From positions 20,640,243 to 20,704,242 of the forward strand of contig CM028333.1 in NCBI GenBank assembly GCA_016647705.1: 64,000 nt of DNA, read 5' to 3'. The notes beneath the pieces were generated by a model. The model did no database searches and was not told the DNA's origin. It saw nothing but the letters and a program-made list of their open reading frames with translations. Both the position numbers and the translations under genes were made by a program. Numbering within the stretch: position 1 is the first letter of the stretch; each line of letters opens with the position of its first letter. Positions 1 to 11,480 of the stretch are shown piece after piece. The DNA is from Eucommia ulmoides (lineage: Eukaryota > Streptophyta > Magnoliopsida > Garryales > Eucommiaceae).

Positions 1-1396
1 CACATGCACTCGATGAACAGGACATGGCAACCCACCGATGACACATCCCTCGATGATCACCGATCACCCCTATCGTCTGCACACACATACAATTACCACC
101 GACAGGACACACACATCCCCCCTTACCATCGCCGATCACACCCCTATCGCCGGCGATCGACCGACTTCTCTCTCTCTCCGTTTCTGTTTTGGCTGAGTTC
201 TCACCGACACAACATAGACATACACACTCACTACCAAACGATCACACACTCCCACATCTGAACACCGCAACCCACATACGCCGGTGACGATGAAACAACA
301 CCGACCAAAGGGACACCCATCGCCAAAGGAGCACACCGCCGAACAAACACCTCCGATTCTCTCTTTCTCTACATTTTCTGTATTTGATCTCAAATTTTCT
401 TCCCTTCAAACACACTGCATGCATGTATATATATGCATGTAATTAGTGGACCAGAATGCCCCCTCTTCACGCCACATCGTCCACTTCCCAAACCCTCTGC
501 TCATTGGCTGATCTTACGGCAACAGTCCGCACGAAATATAGGTATATCTATATGTGTCTAGAAAACTCATTAGTTTAGGTGTCATTTGGTTAGTGTTCTC
601 ACTTTTCTGAACCCAACTGGAATGAGTTGGGTTGAGTTGAATTGGGTTGGATTGAGAATTTTGGGAACAGAATTACGTTTGGTAACGACAATTTTTATTT
701 TGTGTTGAGAACATAATGTGTTTGGTAACGATTTTATCCTAAAACTAATTTTTTTTTTTGAATTTTTTTTTTTTGTGTTTGGCGGCGTCCGGACGGCGAC
801 GTATGGTGGTCGGCAACAGTCGCCGGAAGTGCCGCAGGCGATGGTTGCCAGACAGCGACGGCAGATGGCAGCGGCTGGTGACCGGCGGTGGTGGACGGTG
901 ACCAGCGGTGGGTGGTCGTCGGACGGTGGCCGGAGTTGAGAACTTTGGTTTGAGTTTTTTGGGCAAAAAAAAAAAAAAAAGTTTTTTTTGTTTCTCATTT
1001 CCTTAACATTTTGAGAATCAATTCCTATTTTTGGGTTGGGTTGGGTTGAGTTTTGTACTTTCCAAACGCGTTCCCAAAAATCAAACTCATAATTTTTGGG
1101 TTGAGTTGGGTTGGGTTTGGTTGGGAACACTAACCAAACGGGGCCTTAATTACTCTTCCCTCCTCCCTAATTTCTTAAAATCTTCTTTTGAGTTCAATTC
1201 ACCATTTATAAGTTTCTAAAATTTGAAATTTCACCCCTTTAAGTTTTAATTAAAAAATTAAATGCCAATTTTGGATTGAAGGATTTTTTGAATTTGCAAA
1301 TTGATCCCTTAAATGTTTTAATTTGAATTTTTAATTGACCCAACTTCATCCCGAATTTTTTCTAATTATTCTATAATGCAACTAAAATGACGTACA
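1..1396 (-). mobile_element. Fragment of F-family LTR element, reverse orientation, runs off the window
   Basis: The reverse complement of this stretch matches the first part of the block starting at 32658. Shared landmarks are the terminal TGTACGTCATTTTAA (complement at 1382-1396), the 1148-1390 AT-rich stretch, a 'CCACATCG(C/T)CCAC' segment near 470, and the segment near 350-415 ending in CACTGCATGCATG. A MITE (578-1145) interrupts it. The short open frames at 4-424 are read as non-coding repeat. The element meets a Sirevirus LTR exactly at 1396/1397. The family is unnamed; no coding domain is visible. Confidence 0.6.
578..1145. mobile_element. PIF/Harbinger-like (Tourist-type) MITE, 568 bp, TTA target duplication
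   Basis: Imperfect terminal inverted repeats: the left end reads GGTGTCATTTGGTTAGTGTT and the reverse complement of the right end reads GGCCCCGTTTGGTTAGTGTT. The element is bounded by TTA at 575-577 and TTA at 1146-1148, the usual PIF/Harbinger target duplication. No transposase is encoded. Subterminal G-rich repeats (GAGTTGGGTTGGG-like) occur on both sides. The centre (about 778-940) is a GC-rich island with CGG/CCG repeats, unlike the AT-rich arms. Short open frames here are not supported as genes. Confidence 0.75.
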
Positions 1397-3478
1397 TGCT
1401 ACGATTTAGGTCTTATACTAAATTAATTTTTATCTTTATATCATAGTAGAAATATAAAATCAATTAGGTGCACACCAAACAACAAAAATAAATAATATAA
1501 AGATAGCAGCACACCAGAAATTTATACTGGTTCACCAAGTTACTCTTGACTAATCCAGTCCTCCGAACCTCACGGAGAGTCGTACCCACTAAACTCAAGA
1601 TCCCTTTAAAGATAGGAACCAAACCCTTACAAATTATTTTACAGGCTCATAATCAATCTTTACAAAAAAAAAATTTCGCAGGCTTAGAAAAATCCTCTAC
1701 TTTTTACAGGCTTAGGAATAACCTAATTCTTTTCAAAACAAAGGCTAAAGAATCAAGACCTCATAAAACACTCCAAATATCCTTTTACCCGGTAAGGATT
1801 GAACCGTTACAAAATCCACACAAAATAATTCAATTCAAGAAAAATTACTACCTTAATCTCTTTACAGGAAGAAACTGAAACCAGCTACCCTTAGATTAAA
1901 TACTCCCAACAGTATTTAATTTGTCACTTAACTTACCAATTAAAAATTGACAAGTGATTTTTCTCAATCAGAGCTTCTACCACCTCAGATAAATTAAAAC
2001 TCAATTAATATTCCAAAACTAGTGATAGAAAAGTGAGATATTCAAAATCTGATTTTAAACAATGAGTAGCACATAATTGAGCACGTAATCAGAATAATTC
2101 AAGAAATTGTTTTAAAAAATATTTTTCAATAAAAAATCAAAAAAAAATTTATAAAGATCAAATTCCAAAAATTAATCAAGCAATACTAAATAAAAAGTAA
2201 TTTGGAAAGTTCTCACCCGGAATCCACCGAAAGAATAATTAAAGCGATGTTACTTCAGATTCAGTAGTAACAATGATTCACAGCAAATAATTTTCATGAA
2301 TGACTCTTAGAAAAGCTCTCACAAATCTTAAAATGATATCTCTTAGAAAAGCTCAGTATAATCTCTTAATCTCTCTTAATCTCTCTTTTTTATGTATAAA
2401 ACGCAGGTCTATATAAATGAGATTAAAATAAGCTCTCTAACGGCTAGTTTCCATTTGTTATGACACTTAATTGCTTTTATAGACTCCTTATATCATTAAG
2501 ACTTCATTCTAGTTCAAATCACTTAATTATAGCTTTTAAACTTCTTAATTAAGTCCCCCAAATATTTCTCAATTACAATTAAATAGAATAGAAACAATTA
2601 TATGTACCAAATTGAGAAATATTCAAACTTAATGAACCAAATTTATAGGGATATCATAATATGTGTTGCATATCTCAAATAATATTAAATCCCTAAAATC
2701 TCTCATGAATCCTAACAAAAAAAGGGCTAGTAACAGCTACTTTCAGAATAAAATTTGGAATTCCATAATATCCTGAAACAGACCCATAAGTCGACCGACC
2801 AAGATCAGTAGTCGATCATTCGATTTAGGATGTAGCCAAACCAAAGATTCTATACCTATCGGTCGACCTATCTGTTGACTTAGAGATTCAGAGAGTTCCA
2901 TTTATCTTCACAGGTTGACCGCTCTGTTGACTTATAGATATAGAGAGTTCATATTTAAGCACAGGTCAACCTACCTGTCGACTGAGAGATATAGAGTGTT
3001 TTCCTTTTTTTGTTCCGGTCGACTTACCTATCGACTTATGGAAGTTGGAACACTCTTCTAAACTCGTTTTTAACTCATTCTCATTGATGTTTTTGCCCCT
3101 TTAACCAATTTCTTTTCTTGATTAGCCCCACTAAATACTTAAATTCAATTTTAATTAATTATAAATATTTCTTTTTCAATTACACATCGAAGCAAATAAT
3201 TTATCTAATTAGGATCCTATTAAAAACACACATATTTATAAAAATCATTTAAAAATCTTTTTGTGGCGTGTATGATCCTAATTGGGATATTAAGAGTTAA
3301 AATTTAACCTGAGTGATTTTCTCTAAGTTCTTCAAGTTCTTCAACATCTTAATTCTTTATCATCTTTATCATCATATCTTCATCATTTGAAGCTAATAAA
3401 TTGAAACACTTAATCAAACCGTTAGTTCTACAAAAAATATCAACCTTTAATTGTCCATCAAAATCTTAGGATCAACAA
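1397..3478 (-). mobile_element. Sirevirus (copia) LTR without internal region, truncated at its left end
   Basis: Collinear with the LTRs of the Sirevirus at 18756-32657: the CAGCAGCACACCA...TTTATACTGGTTCACCAAG segment (about 1506-1540), 'CAACAGTATTTAA' near 1908, palindromic GGTCGAC repeats at about 2790-3050, and the terminus near 3478 ending in CAACA. About 130 bp at the left end (the 'TGTTGGCCCAATAG' start seen at 31166) is missing, because an F-family fragment abuts at 1396. No gag-pol follows the terminus, so this is a solo LTR or remnant. The 110-aa open frame at 1546-1878 is not a gene. Confidence 0.75.
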
Positions 3479-3554
3479 TTTCTATTCCTTTGAAATTTTG
3501 TAACACTATTGATAAAATTAATTGTAATTTCTTAGGGGGGGGGGGGGGGAAGGA

Positions 3555-5210
3555 ACAATGTGAAAAAATATCATCTTGTTAAATATGATAAAATTTGTTG
3601 TAATAAAGATGATCGGGGTCTAGGCATTAGAAATGCCAGAATTAATAATAAAGTTTTCTTGGCCAAACTTGGTTGGAAAATTGCGAATAATGACCAAAGT
3701 TTGTGGGCTAGGTTTAATCATAATAAATACTCTATTGATAATAATCCTTCCTCTTGAAAAAAAATCAATGGTAGTTCTTATATTTGGAGATAAATTTCCT
3801 CTGCTAAAAATTTTCTTGATAAAAGTATTAAATAGAAAGTGGGAAATGGTACTTCTATTAATCTTCGGATTGACTGGTGGTTTGGGGATAAACTTTTAGG
3901 TTGTCAAAAGCTCCAAGATACTTTTGATCTTAAAGTTGCTAATATTGTGGATGATGCTAGAAACTGGTATCTTAATCCTAATTTTCATCTTATTGATACT
4001 AATATTGAAATGCAAATCCGGTCTATTTAGCCTCCTTCATTTGATCTTATTGATAAACCTATGTGGATGCCTAAGAATTTCCGGTTATTCTCTATTAGAT
4101 CGGCTTATCATCTAGGTTTCTCGAATAATGAGGATAGAGTTTCTGATAATAGTTGGAGTTAGATTTGGAAACTAAAGATCACCCAAAATCTTTTTTTTTT
4201 TTTTTTTTATTGGACTATGTTTCCCAAAAGACTTGTTACTAACCTTTTTCGGGCGTCTCGTGGTGGATCAGTTTCTAGTATATGTCAAAGATGTAACAAT
4301 GCAATTGAGAGTATTGAACATGTTTTTAAAATTTGCCCTAAAGCTAACATCATTTGGGATCAAGTCAATTGTTTAAATTTCAGGTACAATCAACCTTATA
4401 TGGATTTTTACGATTGGATGAAACATAATCTTAAAGGGAGTTTCCTTAACCCCTCCTACTTTATCTTTATTGCCACTACTAGGGAAATTTGGAAGGATAG
4501 AAATAAAGAAGTTTTTGAAGGAGTTTGTAGTTCTCTGAATACTACGATTGTGAGAATTATAAATTATGCTAATGACCTTTCTAAATCTATCTTTGAATTG
4601 AATTTCTCAAATGATTTCAAAAGGCTTACGATTTCCTAGTTTCCTCCTAAAACAGGTTTCTTCAAACTCAACACGGATGGTAGCTCTAAAGATAATCTTG
4701 GTAAAGGGATTTTGGGAGGTTTCCTCAGAGATCATCGAGGAGCTTGGAAGCTGGGGTATGTTGCTAGTATTGATAATTGCGCCACTTTGGAAGCTAAGCT
4801 CAGAAGTATAATCATGGGTATTACCATTCCTGGAAATAGAGGTTATCCTAGAGTTCAAGTTGATACGATTTTGGCTGAAGCAATGACTTTGATTCAAAGC
4901 ACTTGCCCAAAAAGCCATAGATATAAAGATCTCATTGAGAAATGTAAAAGGTTACTTCAGTGTTATGATTACACTCTTAAATTTTCTCCTCGAGAAACCA
5001 ACCGTGGCGCTGACATTTTGGCTAAGAAAGGTGCTAAGGAGAATCATCAACTCAAGATCCTTGACACTCCGACTACAAATATAGAAGATATTCTCTCCCA
5101 AAAGATGGACAAGAGGGCTTTTGATATGCCCGAAGCCTAGTTTGTTCTTGTTTTGTTTCTTTTTTGTTGTTGTGTTTGTCTTGTTTTCTGTTGTTTTCCT
5201 TTCCTTTCTA

Positions 5211-5244
<34 letters not shown>
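3555..5244 (+). mobile_element. 5'-truncated L1-type LINE with poly(A) tail
   Basis: Only the 3' part of ORF2 is present, broken by stops and a frameshift. In order one can read: a fragment typical of the end of the L1 RT domain (GLGIRNARINNKVFLAKLGW, about 3618-3677), a reverse-transcriptase zinc-binding region (CQRCNN...HVFKICPKANIIW, about 4280-4360), and an RNase H-like domain (TDGSSKD near 4674, then LEAKLRS, VQVDT and ADILAKKG, about 4789-5030). Translation ends near 5140. A T/G-rich 3' UTR and an A run at about 5213-5244 follow. The 5' end lies at or just after a run of G at 3536-3549. No convincing target duplication was found. Confidence 0.85.
3560..5140 (+). pseudogene. LINE ORF2 C-terminal remnant (zf-RVT and RNase H-like)
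   Basis: A series of open segments (3560-3757, 3839-4030, 4217-4639, 4712-5140) reads as one degraded ORF2 C-terminus. The zinc-binding segment keeps the Cys-X2-Cys and His-X4-Cys pattern typical of plant L1 zf-RVT. The RNase H-like part keeps the acidic residues expected at TDG, LEA, VDT and ADI. In-frame stops near 3757, 4030, 4160 and 4639 and a poly-T stretch at 4190-4208 show that it cannot give a full protein. The last segment ends with a natural stop just before the 3' UTR. Confidence 0.8.
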
Positions 5245-5245
<1 letters not shown>

Positions 5246-6135
5246 AACTCCTGAGGAAGCATACAAATGCTTCGTCTTATTCCGGGGGGGGGGGGGGCTC
5301 GGAGTGATTTTGATGTTTTGAGCACTTTTCTTTGATTAAATGTGATTTTTCGGTTTTTTGTGAAATTGAATATAAAATAATAAAATTAAAACATTCCTAA
5401 GATGATTGGAACATTCAATTTCAAAAAATAAAATATTTTTGGCTGTCGATTTGACAAAATTGGCGAAAATTAGAGTTTTTGGGGTTATAATGGAAAATAA
5501 ATGTAGAAGTTAAGATTTCTGAAAATTATTGGGTAGAAACTGACATTATTTATATTAAAAGGGATATTCATTTGAAAGCACTTTCAATTTAATCAATTTG
5601 GTCCCAGGATAAATTTTACAAACTTTCAATTTTGGCCCAAAACTTTATTTCCGCTGCTGGATTTCCTCTGAATTGTCGATTTTCTTTCTTTTTCTTATAT
5701 TAAAACATTAATGCCAAAATTAAACAAAGAATATAAGGCGCCAATTCATTCCTTTAAATGTCGGATTAAAGTTTATCTGAATTTTCACATTAGACCAGAA
5801 ACTTTTATATATTTTTTTCTTTTCTTTTTATTTTTTTATTTTTTTTTATCTTGCAAAAATGAAGGGAAAAAAATTACTGTGTCTACGTTAAATATAAAAA
5901 ATTATTAAAATAGTTTAAGTTAAATAATATGGGTATGAATCTAGTTAAACACTTAAAAATAGAGTCGAGTAGAAAATTTTCTCAAAAAAATAAAAAATAA
6001 AAAAATCCAATTGCAACTTAAGTATTTTGCACACTCCAATTTATGTGAGGGTAGGAATTTAAGATTGGAAAAGTGATTTAGAGTGTGCCAGTAGCAATTC
6101 CTCTAAGCAATAACATAGCCCACCGCAAACGAGGA
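5245..6135. other. AT-rich intergenic DNA upstream of nucleolin
   Basis: No coding or structural feature is supported. It begins just after the LINE poly(A) with a run of G (about 5284-5297). It contains poly-T/poly-A tracts at about 5815-5850 and 5980-6005. The open frame at 5711-5908 is low-complexity and not a gene. The distal nucleolin promoter may extend into the right end. Confidence 0.5.
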
Positions 6136-6305
6136 AAACCCTAATTTGGAATCGTGTTTTTTATGTAGTGCAAAAATATCTATTTATATGACCTCCTCCA
6201 CCGCAGTATCGCACAACTCTCTCTCTCTCTAAACCCTAAACTCTTTTGGGGTTTGTTTTTGCAGCGGCTGAGTTCGAGCTCTAAAACCCTAAACTAAACC
6301 ATCAG
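6136..6305 (+). promoter_or_regulatory. Nucleolin promoter and 5' UTR with three telo-boxes
   Basis: AAACCCTAA (telo-box) occurs exactly at 6136-6144, 6231-6239 and 6284-6292. A TATA-like TATTTATAT lies at 6181-6189 and is followed by a CT-repeat tract at about 6218-6230, common near plant transcription starts. Telo-boxes are known to be enriched in promoters of plant translation and ribosome-biogenesis genes, which suits nucleolin. The exact start site is inferred: the TATA position puts it near 6215-6225, so the second and third boxes would be at or within the 5' UTR. Confidence 0.65.
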
Positions 6306-6443
6306 ATGGGTAAATCGGCCAAGAAATCTGCCACCAAGGTATCAATCAACCCCGCCTTTCACTAGTTCAATCATTGTTTTCTTTGTGTGTGTTTATTTAT
6401 GAAGTTCTATGGATGGATTCTGTATTTTTGTGTGTGATTGAAG

Positions 6444-6481
<38 letters not shown>

Positions 6482-9400
6482 ATGCGCTCTGTAACTGTAA
6501 GTCTGTTAGGTCGTGTCTGTGTATCAGTAGTTGTTTACATGTTTTCTGTGGGTTTGGTTTTGGTGTAGGTCGATACAGCTCCACCTGTGGTCGCCAAACC
6601 TATGAAGAAAGGTATAATCTCTTTGATGATTGACTGATTTTTGTTTTGTTTAGCTTTTGTTCTCCCGTTGCATGTGTATGAGCTTTCGCTAATGTGTGGT
6701 CTTGTGTGTGTAGGTAAGAGAGAGGCCGAGGAATTAATTGAGAATCAAGCGAGTGCGAAGAAGCAGAAGAAAGCTGCTGTGGTGGAGCAGGCAGTGGAGA
6801 AGAAGAAGATCGAGGTGAAAACACAGGAAAAGACTAGCAAAAAGAAAGAGAAGGTCTCGTTTTGCTTTTTTCTTGTTTTGTCTTCTACATTTTGTATGTG
6901 CGAAATAGTCTATATTGTTGAAGCATACTGAGATTCTGGATTGATGATGGTGAAGAATCATTCATTCATCGAAAAAGCTACTAATTGCTTTAGGAAGTTC
7001 AGCATGTGATTAATTGAATTCTGAATCTGTCTGTCATTGTTTCAAAACAATTTGTCACTTGAAAATCGATAGGTTTGTAAATTTATCTCATGAAACTACT
7101 TAATTTCAAAATTTCAGACGCCTGTTCCAAAGGTTGTGCCGCCTCCCAAGTCTTCTAGCAGTTCCGAATCTGAATCAGATTCCTCTGATGACAGTGAATC
7201 TGAAAAGAAAAAAGTTAGTGTATGCCTTTTCATTCAGTGAATATTTTATGTCAATCCAAGAACTTGCCAGGAACTGACAATTTCTCAATCCGTCTCCAGA
7301 TGGCTAAGAAACCTATTCTCAAAAAGCCTGCTGCCCCTCCCAAAAAGGCTGCTGCAGTTGCAACTAAGAATGGCCATAAAGCTTCAAAGAAAGCTGATTC
7401 AAGTGACTCTGACGTGCGTGCAGGTTTTTCAAACAAGTTATGATTTTCAATTTCGTTAAGAATTTTGTTTCTAAAAAATTCCATTGTATGCAGTCGAGTG
7501 ATTCAGATTCTGATACAAGTTCAGATGCACCCCCGGCAAAGGTAATTTTTGAGTTCTTTAACTGATTTTTGTTATAATTCAGCTGGACAAACAGATTTCA
7601 AACTAAAGTAGTTAGTAGTTTTTGGAATCATTGAAACATAATGCTGAAGTTTGTATAGTATAGACACTCATGAAAACATTTTGAGCAGGTTCAAGTGAAT
7701 GCTGCGAAGAACGGCTCTGTTGCTGCTCCGGTCAAAAAGGATGATTCAAGTGATAGTTCAGATTCGGAATCCTCCGAGGAAGATGTGAGCATTAGTAAAT
7801 TTGATTATTGGTGTGATTACTCTATTTGTTTTTACCTTTGAAGCACAGTTTAAACTCAGCTGTTATTCTTATCTTAGGTGAAAACTTCAAAGGTAACTCC
7901 CGCAGTAGCAAAGCCTGCACCGAAGGCCCCAGTTGCTGATTCTTCTGACGATTCTTCTGATGAGGAGTCTTCTGATGAAGAGGTACTCTAATTTGTTGAT
8001 AACCTTATCCATATGGATTTGCCCTTATATTGTCCATTTCCTGTTTCTTCTATTTATTATAGTTTTGAATGCCTGGTTTATGTACAGAAAAAAGTTGTTC
8101 CTGCTCCTAAGAAAGCTGCTGAACTGAAGAAAGCTGCTGAACCAAAGAAAGATGAATCTAGTGATGATGATAGCAGCTCTGATGAAGATGTATGATTCTG
8201 TTTCCTATTTCTTAGTTAATTCTTTATGGTGTGGGTATGTTATTTTCTGTTAAAATTCCTAGGACTAAGTTTGTTAATACATGAACTAATTTTTAATCAT
8301 GGCTATCCACTCTCACTCACGATATTGAAGTGGCTTCCCTGGTGCTTCTTCCATTAATGACTTTCATGCTTCTATTGATCCTCAGATTGAGTGCCTTCTT
8401 TATAATTGGATCTGTACTTTTTCCTTTGAAAATTCCTTGAATTTTGTGTTATGGTTTATTGAGAGGATCCGTTTGATGCCCTTGACCTGTTTTGGTGTGA
8501 ACAATTAGCATGTTATGTATGTATGTTCCTGTTCTTTGCCTGGCAGAAAATGCATATCCAGTTTTCTAAATTTGCTGTTTTGAATCAATTTTGTAGGAAC
8601 CTCCTATAGCCACACAACATATTCAAACTAAGCCTTCTGGAGAAGTGGAGGAAGAGGATGACAGTGATGATAGTACTTCGGATAGTGATGATGAAAAGCC
8701 TCAAAGTAAAAAAGCAAAATCTACGGTATGTTTTGTTGATAAATACGAATATAGTTGTATGTATACTTGCTGCATTTTAATGAGTTGTATCATATTTCTC
8801 CTGATAAATGAATTTTACTATATGCTGTAGCCTGCTCCGGTTGTCAATGCTAAAACTGCTAAAAAGGAGAGCAGCAGTGAGGAAGAAAGTTCCGATGATG
8901 ATGAAAGTGATGATGAAGGGCCTCAAAGTAAAAAAGCAAAATCTACGGTATGCTTTGTTGAAATATATGAACACAGACGTATGTATACTTGCTGCATTTT
9001 AATGAGTTGTATCATTCTGCTCCTGATGATTGTATTTTACTATATGCTGCAGCCTGCTCCGGTCGTCAATGCTAAAACTGCTAAAAAGGAGAGCAGCAGT
9101 GAGGAAGAAAGTTCGGAGGAGGAATCTTCTGAAGAGGAATCTGACGAAGATGAGAAACCCGTCAAGACACCGAAGAAAAATGTAAACCTAATTCTATTGC
9201 CCTTTATAAATACATACTCCTGTTTCATTTTTAATATACATGAATATATAATTGTTCATTGGATGTATTTACTGTTTAAATTCTTTTGCATTTTCTTTTC
9301 TGAACAGGACACTGATGTAGAAATGGTGGATGCTGCATCTGCCAAGAGACAGTCTAAGCCCGAGACAGAGAAAAAAGTTGTAAGAATTCTGCCTGTCTCT

Positions 9401-11054
9401 TGCTCCCTCTTTTTACTTTTGTTTAACATCCATTGTATGATATGTTTAGGAAATAGTAGTGCAAGTAGTAAAACTATTTTAATGTTCATTATTCTTGCAG
9501 CTGCAAACCCCTAGAACACCTCAGGTTGAAACTACAGGAACAAAGACTGTGTTTGTTGGAAATCTGCCGTATTCTGTTGAGCAACCAGACCTGTATGATT
9601 CTTGTTCAGGGATTTGGTTTTTTTTTTTTTCTCATTTTTTTTTTGAATTTCATAATGAATTATTTTGCTGTACAGCGTCCATTTCTTCAAAGATGCTGGA
9701 GAGGTAGCAGATATCCGCTTCTCCTCAAATGATGATGGTTCATTCAGGGGGTACGGTCATGTTGAATTCACCACAGTTGAAGCTGCAAAGAAGGTAAGGA
9801 TATACTCTTTCTTGAAACAAGGAAATTTCTGTTAATGGGCTGTATTTATTTCTTACTTTCACTCTTAATGTTTTGTTTTATTGCAGGCTTATGCAATGAA
9901 TGGACAAGAGTTGTCAGGACGTCCTCTGAAAATTGATTTTGCTAGGGAAAGGGGATCTTACACTCCGGGCGGGTATTATGTTCTTCTTTCCCCCTTATTT
10001 ATATTTATATTATTAATTAGTTAGGTTCTTGAATTATTGTTGTATCCAATTTGCAGCAATGAGAATTCATTCCAAAAGAGCAGTAAATGTGAGCTCTTTG
10101 TACGTGGTTTTGACAAGGAAGCTGCTGAGGGCAAGGTAAGTGTACAAAATAATATTTCTGGCTTCTTGGGCGCTTATTTGTCGTTTTATCATTTTTTTGT
10201 GGGGTTTTTTGACACATGTTCCCTTGCAGATTAAGAGTGATCTGCAAAAACACTTCGAACAGTGTGGCGAGATCACTAGAGTGTCTGTTCCGACGGATTA
10301 TGATGGCAACATTAAAGGGTTCGTATTCCATAATTTTTTTGGGTCATGAAATTTGTATTGGTCTTATGTTATTTTTTTAAAGAATTGTAAATATATATAT
10401 TGACGGCTAATTGTGATCCACTGGAAAGCGACTTGATTGAATAAGCAAGTGGATATGATCTAAATGTTGAATTTTATTTGATATTATAGTTAAAATTAAC
10501 TAAAATATTGGTAAGGACTAAAATTAATTGCTAAAAACTAAAAATATTATTATTAAGTTGCTGATTTTGTTTGGCTACAGAATTGCTTATATTGGGTTCA
10601 GCGATAGCAATGCTTTAAACCAAGCTCTGCGACTGAATGAATCCGAACTCGGGGGTCACTACTTGTTAGTTGAAGAGGCTAAGCCAAGAGCCGACAATCG
10701 TGGCTCTTTTGGTGGCGGCGGTCGTGGCGGTAGTGGTGGAAGGGGTGGCGGCGGCAGGTGTGGTGGTGGTGGTGGTGGTGGTGGTGGTGGTTGGTCTGGT
10801 GGAAGGGGTGATAGTGGTGGCCGCTTTGGTGGTAGACGTGGTGGCGGTGGCCGCTTTGGTGGCAGTGGTGGTAGAGGACGTGGAACACCCAATCGACCTA
10901 GTATGACTGCTGCTAGTACCGGTATGTGTTTCTATTTACTTAAAAGCATCGAGTTAAAATTTAAAGTGTTCCCAAATGGTGCCAAAACGATTGATTTTCT
11001 AATGTTTGTCTGTTCTTGTTTGTTGCAGGTAAAAAGACGACCTTTGATGATTAG
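6306..11054 (+). CDS. NUC1: Nucleolin-like protein (684 aa, 20 exons)
   Basis: Nucleolin binds pre-rRNA and rDNA chromatin in the nucleolus. CDS exons: 6306-6338, 6569-6611, 6714-6853, 7118-7213, 7300-7413, 7494-7541, 7689-7784, 7878-7982, 8088-8189, 8597-8725, 8831-8947, 9053-9181, 9308-9379, 9501-9592, 9676-9793, 9887-9972, 10057-10135, 10230-10318, 10581-10921, 11029-11054. All junctions are GT-AG and the phases close (2055 nt). The Lys-rich N-terminus carries alternating Ser/Asp/Glu acidic blocks (about residues 75-390). RRM1 is at about 423-500 (RNP2 VFVGNL, RNP1 RGYGHVEF). RRM2 is at about 518-597 (RNP2 LFVRGF, RNP1 KGIAYIGF split by an intron). A Gly/Arg-rich tail is at about 600-665, and the protein ends KKTTFDD. 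It is slightly longer than typical plant nucleolins, partly because exons 11-12 look duplicated. The start is the first ATG after the leader. The symbol is a family name; orthology to a specific paralogue is not established. Exon 4/5 borders are the least certain. Confidence 0.9.
8715..9052 (+). repeat. Tandem duplication spanning nucleolin exon ends, introns and exon starts
   Basis: The exon 10 tail plus following intron (about 8695-8830) and exon 11 tail plus intron (about 8918-9052) are nearly identical. Both read CCTCAAAGTAAAAAAGCAAA at the exon end, then an intron with the shared 'ATGTATACTTGCTGCATTTT', ending in CTATATGCTG(T/C)AG. Exons 11 and 12 then begin with near-identical codons (PAPVVNAKTAKKESSSEEES). 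The repeat period is about 222 bp. It keeps the reading frame and adds one Ser/acidic block. Confidence 0.85.
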
Positions 11055-11480
11055 GGAAGATTGAGAACATTCAGAAGCAACCCTTTTGTTTGAACGAATG
11101 TTTGAAGTCACTATTATGAATTTTTTAAATTATTGGTATTTGCTGGAAGACATCGACTGTGTAATTTTTGCCTTTTTTATTTTGTTTACTGCCTACCTAG
11201 TACTTGGATGATAAGAGCTTAAGATTTTTGCCTAGATGAAATTTTAATTTTGCTTATGGTATTCCTTTTTAATTTGGTTTTCATTTTCTTTACCCATGAA
11301 ATTCCTTGTTTAGTCACTGTTGATTTGTAAGCAAAGTTCGATAAAAGTGTTTTTTTTATTCTGTTCCAGTTTTTTGGGATAAAAACAGATTTAGAATTTA
11401 AAGATTTAGCGGGATTTGTTCATTTTCTGTTTCCTGGTCTGAATTTTGAGGGAAAAAGCGAAACAGAGCCATTTCTTCAG
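11055..11480 (+). other. Nucleolin 3' UTR and downstream DNA
   Basis: T-rich sequence follows the TAG at 11052-11054. No canonical AATAAA was pinned near an expected cleavage site, so the transcript end is not placed. Nothing else is supported here. Confidence 0.4.

Noticed and set aside
1546..1878. 110-aa open frame as a gene
   Set aside because: The same text recurs in the other Sirevirus LTR copies with stops, so it is LTR sequence.
10659..10906. Open frames opposite and out of phase with the nucleolin Gly/Arg tail (Pro- or His/Val-rich)
   Set aside because: They are shadow translations of the GGT/GGC repeat; the sense frame continues RRM2 and has matching splice phases.
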